From Lucinisca nassula (lineage: Eukaryota > Mollusca > Bivalvia > Lucinida > Lucinidae), in contig OY757021.1 of NCBI GenBank assembly GCA_963580285.1, positions 91,933,221 through 91,997,220 of the forward strand: a stretch of DNA of 64,000 bases. Reading direction: 5' to 3'. Positions 60,624 through 64,000 of the stretch are shown one piece after another. A program made the translations under genes and the position numbers. Below the pieces are notes generated by a model. The model ran no database searches and was not told where the DNA came from. It worked only from the letters and a program-made list of their open reading frames with translations. The stretch's first letter is position 1. The number at the start of each line of letters is the position of its first letter.

Positions 60624-60888
60624 CGTCACGAAAGCACGCCTATATAATTTTGACCCCTTTGAACCCCACTTTTATATAGTAAAACTTGGGTTTACAGGGG
60701 TAAACCTTATTTTCTTATTTCTGTTCTAAAATATCGATTGCTGGTGCCTCGATGAGGCGGTTCTAACGAGTACCCACAAAGTATATTTTGAGCAGAAATT
60801 AGAAAAATATCACGATTTCTCATTTTAACATTTTCATTTTTCGGCGGATAAGTTTATAATGTATTTGTATAGGCGTGTTTTCGTAATG
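60624..60888 (-). mobile_element. PAL-A, left palindrome arm truncated
   Basis: CGTCACGAAAGCACGCCTATATA to TATAGGCGTGTTTTCGTAATG. The left arm is cut to 'gattgctggtgcctcgatgaggcggttc'. Confidence 0.92.
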
Positions 60889-61043
60889 GCTAGTTCTAAA
60901 GAAATGAAAGACCCCATACTTACACACATATGTTTTATCATAATGTGGAATCCAAGCAATCAATACCACCTGATCTAACATTCTTCTGTCAATGTCAGAA
61001 GAAAGCTATTTCCAGCTAATTGTCTAAGACATTGTTGTGAATT
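60889..61043. other. Short unassigned interval
   Basis: 'ggctagttctaaagaaatgaaagacc' resembles the flank at 60195-60222, so part of the local duplication may continue. Confidence 0.4.
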
Positions 61044-61095
61044 TTTCTGGTTTTGGTTCCTTATTTCGAGCATATCGTTAATCAGAGGTTGTTGT
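61044..61095 (-). mobile_element. SINE-T1 fragment
   Basis: 'ctggttttggttccttatttcgagcatatcgttaatcagagg' matches the SINE-T1 3' body. Confidence 0.65.
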
Positions 61096-61097
61096 TT

Positions 61098-61239
61098 TTT
61101 TTGTTTGTTTGAGTTGAGGTTTAATGTACCCGTCAACACTTTTAAGGTCATTTTGGAGACGTTGCTTCCAATTTTGTGAGACTTTTACCCGGCATGGAGA
61201 TGAGATGACATCTTAAGCCCTGCCGCCCATTGAAACCAA
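61098..61239 (-). mobile_element. SINE-G tail half
   Basis: Complement of the SINE-G 3' ~140 bp, with GTTTAATGTACCCGTCAACAC at the left. Confidence 0.88.
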
Positions 61240-61295
61240 ATCTGAAACTATGATCCTGGAAATTTAGAATGATGCGAAGAGAGACCTATTGCAAT

Positions 61296-61572
61296 CATCA
61301 TGTGAGCAAGTCCGTGAAATAAATAGCACCCTTAACCTCACTTTATTTATGGAAAACTTGGGTTTACTAGGGTTTCTTTTTTTTTCTTTGTTCTACTTCA
61401 TGGCATAGGTTGTGGGTACTCGTTAGAACCGCCTCATTGAGGCGGTTCTAGCGGGCATCTGCAACCTATGTTGCCGGCATAAATAAGAGAAATGTCACAT
61501 AGTTTCATCAGAAAAATTACCCTTTTGGAGATATAAAAAATGTACTATGATGCACGGATGTGTTATCGTAAT
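61296..61572 (-). mobile_element. PAL-B element
   Basis: 'catcatgtgagcaagtccgtg' to 'cacggatgtgttatcgtaatt'; palindrome around CTCATTGAG, with the right arm diverged (CTAGCGGGCATCTGC). Confidence 0.92.
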
Positions 61573-61663
61573 TGGATATTTCACACAATTTAAAGTAAAA
61601 TAAGGGCATGTAACTCTTCCGCAAGTTTCAAACTATGACACTGAAAAGTAGTAGAGAGAGATT

Positions 61664-61953
61664 TGTTTGATTTGAGGTTTAACGTCCCCGTCAACGCTTT
61701 AAAGGTCATTTTGGAGACGTTGCTTCCAATTTTGTGAGACTTTTACCAGACATTGAGATGTAATGACATCTCAAGCCCTGTCGCCCAATGAAACCAATAG
61801 GGTTTATGAGCATGGACGGTCCGCCTCGCACCGCGGTTCCTGGACAGGCTTAGCTCCTCTAAGCGCTTTACCAGTACTATTGTGCGGGCCGGATTCAGCT
61901 CTGCGTGGAAGCATCATGCAGCCCGTATATTTCTTCAGGCCCCTATGGGCGGT
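61664..61953 (-). mobile_element. SINE-G
   Basis: Nearly full length; head shortened ('tagaccgcccataggggc' in minus sense). GAGATTT on both flanks may be a short duplication. Confidence 0.92.
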
Positions 61954-62434
61954 CTAGGGGGAGATTTACAGTAATGAAGTGTACTTTGCTGTGTAAATCC
62001 GTCATAAACTTATGAGGTAACCAAGGGCACATAACTCTTCTTATGATATTCCGACCAAATTTCTTTGAACTAAGGTAGCAGAACACAGTTTCTAACCTGT
62101 GCACATGGGGAAATTTCTTCATAAGTAAGGAGGGTAGGGATCAAATTCAGTGTCTGAATACTGTTTGACAATTATGTTTCAAACTATGCCCTTAAAACTG
62201 TTGTTGGGTTGTAACACACCAACCGTAGCATGAGTACTAGGCAAACTCTCTATGTTAATCAAGGACAAGAGTTACTCTTTCAGTGACAGTTATCTGACCA
62301 TTGTGTACATGTCAAAACTATATACCAGATGCCATGCAAGTTTCAGAACATCACCTTGAAATTTGTTAGGAGTAGTGGTCATGACCTCTTCTATGGAGTA
62401 CAAATCTGACAAACGTTCTCCGTTAATCCATTGC
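61954..62434. other. Unassigned interval
   Basis: No gene or repeat family recognised. 'aaatcaaggacaagagttactctttcagtgacag' recurs loosely at 62815-62850, so 62240-62340 and 62790-62900 may be related. Confidence 0.4.
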
Positions 62435-62692
62435 ATCGTCACGAAAACACACCTTCATAATCTTTACCCTCCGTAGAGTAAAACTGAGGTTTACGAGGGG
62501 ATACATTATTTTTCTTATTTTTGCTAATAAACATAAATTGTGGGTACTCATTAGAACCGCCTCGACGAGGCGGTTCTAACAAGTACCCACAATCTATGTT
62601 TTGAGCAGAAATTTGAGAAATATGAGAATTTTTACCTTCTTTGATGTTAAAATTTCAAATACATTTGTACAGGGCTTGCGTGTTTCGTGATG
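62435..62692 (-). mobile_element. PAL-A element
   Basis: 'catcgtcacgaaaacacacc' to 'gcgtgtttcgtgatg'; palindrome around CTCGACGAG. One arm has ACTCATTAG, the other CTAACAAGT. Confidence 0.9.
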
Positions 62693-62923
62693 TGTAATCT
62701 AACCTGGCCTACAGATTGTGGTGCAAGTTTCAAATAATGCCATTGAAAAATGAAGATGATTTGTAAAACACGAAATGTACTATGGCACTGATACAAGGCA
62801 GATTTCTAAGTAAATCAAGAACGTGTTACTCTTCCAATTACAGTTCGATGAGAGTTATCTGACCTTTGTGTACATAATCGGCATATATACAAGCTATCAA
62901 GCATTTTTCAAACCATGGTCTAA
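62693..62923. other. Unassigned interval
   Basis: Nothing recognised beyond weak similarity to 62240-62340. Confidence 0.4.
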
Positions 62924-63125
62924 TTAGTCCTTATCCTGCTGAATATTCTAATTAGCCAAATCTATTTCTGACTACCAACCAATCAGATTATATGATGTCA
63001 TATTTCATAAACTGAATGACAAGCAGTGTAGATCCAGATCAGATGGCTTCTTCCGAAGCCATCTGATCTGGATCTACATTATTTGCAAAGGTATGGGTTG
63101 TTGTGAACAGCAGGATAAAGATTAA
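62924..63125. mobile_element. TTAA-type MITE, complete
   Basis: The ends TTAGTCCTTATCCTGCTG and CAGCAGGATAAAGATTAA are inverted repeats. The centre 63021-63086 is a long hairpin GTGTAGATCCAGATCAGATGGCTTC/GAAGCCATCTGATCTGGATCTAC around TTCC. Confidence 0.88.
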
Positions 63126-63540
63126 GTGTAGAAGTTGCAGAAACTCGAACAGGAATATAAAGTGTGACAGACAGACATACTAATTACGCACATGTACATA
63201 TCGTTCAAACCCTGACGATTTAGTATGACAATTAAGCTATCCGTTTTGCTGTAATAATTTGTGAAGCTTTTGCCTTTGGCATATGCAAAGGCTACTTAAT
63301 ATGCAAAAGCTTCTTATGCAAAAGCTACTTACCATTTTAAGCAAAAAAAAAAAAAAAAAAAAAAACAGAATACTAGATAGTGTATATACTTGGTACCGTA
63401 GAATAGCTAACATTTTGACAATTGACCAGCCATCGTGCTGATTTATGCTAATGATACTTAGAACAACTTAACACATGTTCTCCTCGTACCTACAATGTGT
63501 TTTCGTTTCCAAAAAAAAAAAATATTTTAACCCCTAACTA
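63126..63540. other. Unassigned, with short repeats and poly-A
   Basis: 'atgcaaaagctact' occurs three times at 63281-63330, followed by an (A)n run of about 23 at 63343-63365. Confidence 0.6.
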
Positions 63541-63830
63541 CATCACGTGAACAAGTCCGTAAAATAAAGACCCCCCTAAACCCCACTTTATATAGAGAAA
63601 ACTGGGGTTTAAGGGGGTAAACATTATTTTTCTTATTTTTACTCCAAGACATAGGTTGTGGGTACTCGTTAGAACCGCCTCAATGAGGCGGTTCTAACGA
63701 GTACCCACAACCTATGTTTAAAGTATAAACTTTGGCGAGTAAGGAAAATATCACAGATTTTCGTCAGAAAAGTAGCCATTTTGGAGATGTGAAAAAATGC
63801 ACTATGCCATACGGGCGTGTTATCGTAATG
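63541..63830 (-). mobile_element. PAL-B element
   Basis: CATCACGTGAACAAGTCCGTA to CGGGCGTGTTATCGTAATG; palindrome around CTCAATGAG with ACATAGGTTGTGGG arms. TA lies on both outer sides. Confidence 0.95.
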
Positions 63831-63854
63831 TAGCTGAATAAATTAATTTTGTCA

Positions 63855-64000
63855 CACCCCTTTCTGACCACCAACCAATCAAATTACTTTATTTAGTTTT
63901 AGTTCAAATTCACTAACTGAATGTCAAGCAGTCTAGCTTCTGATCGGATGGCTTCTTGAGAAGCCATGTGATCTGGATTAAACTGTTTGCCATCTGTTGT
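63855..64000. mobile_element. TTAA-type MITE, cut by the window edge
   Basis: 'tttctgaccaccaaccaatcaaat' and the hairpin 'caagcagtctagc...gatggcttc ttga gaagccatgtgatctgg' match 62960-63090. Confidence 0.75.

Noticed and set aside
13000..64000. CRISPR-like array from regularly recurring hairpins
   Set aside because: Spacing is irregular, elements have transposon-like ends, and the DNA is clearly eukaryotic.

Overview
This is a eukaryotic, gene-poor and extremely repeat-dense window, AT-rich by eye. It has no bacterial operons, no rRNA and no convincing multi-exon host gene. The mix of repeats points to a marine invertebrate, most likely a bivalve or other mollusc: tRNA-headed SINEs ending in GACGTTAAAC- or GTAAAAC-type tails, Helentron-like elements filled with ~165 bp tandem repeats and ACGGACGG microsatellites, hundreds of base pairs of TGAG microsatellite, mariner and CR1/Jockey-type LINE relics. 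The taxon is an inference; nothing in the window identifies a species.

Layout. 1-3.6 kb: two Helentron-like (HLE-1) copies. 3.6-7.3 kb: a minus-strand LINE RT scrap, then a 2.7 kb plus-strand non-LTR retrotransposon inserted in a 35-bp minisatellite. 7.3-12.9 kb: SINEs, RT fragments and a minus-strand YLDD-type reverse transcriptase pseudogene split by a SINE with a 13-bp target-site duplication. 13-38 kb: a dense field of short palindromic elements (working names PAL-A and PAL-B, ~275-285 bp, with a central near-perfect inverted repeat of ~48-bp arms), SINEs, TTAA-type hairpin MITEs and a 1.5 kb array of GACGCAAAATGTT palindromes. 38.9-44.7 kb: a second Helentron-like composite (HLE-2) carrying a nested HLE-1 copy. 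45-51 kb: more PAL-B, SINEs and two copies of a ~1.1 kb element (HLE-4). 51.2-52.6 kb: a mariner transposase pseudogene interrupted by an A-tailed ~390 bp insertion that contains a complete hammerhead ribozyme motif. 52.8-57.2 kb: a 4.4 kb foldback satellite with inverted ends, inserted in a PAL-A copy and itself hit by a Helentron-like element (HLE-3). 57.4-64 kb: PAL copies, TTAA MITEs and SINEs, with one possible host terminal exon near 58.0 kb.

About 47 PAL loci are recognisable. Subfamilies A and B share the central palindrome but differ in flanks and ends, and the stem carries paired (covarying) substitutions between subfamilies and in individual copies. Nesting gives a relative chronology: SINEs with intact 12-14 bp duplications are among the youngest insertions; PAL elements both host and invade other repeats.

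The most interesting candidates are (i) the hammerhead ribozyme inside the mariner relic, (ii) the PAL family with its covarying palindrome, fixed T/C end asymmetry and no visible target duplication, (iii) the foldback satellite with 22-bp inverted ends, and (iv) the Helentron-like 3' hairpins, in which different 6-bp stems all enclose the same TTC loop. Boundaries were read by eye; repeat coordinates may be off by several bases. Family assignments beyond the motifs quoted are inference.
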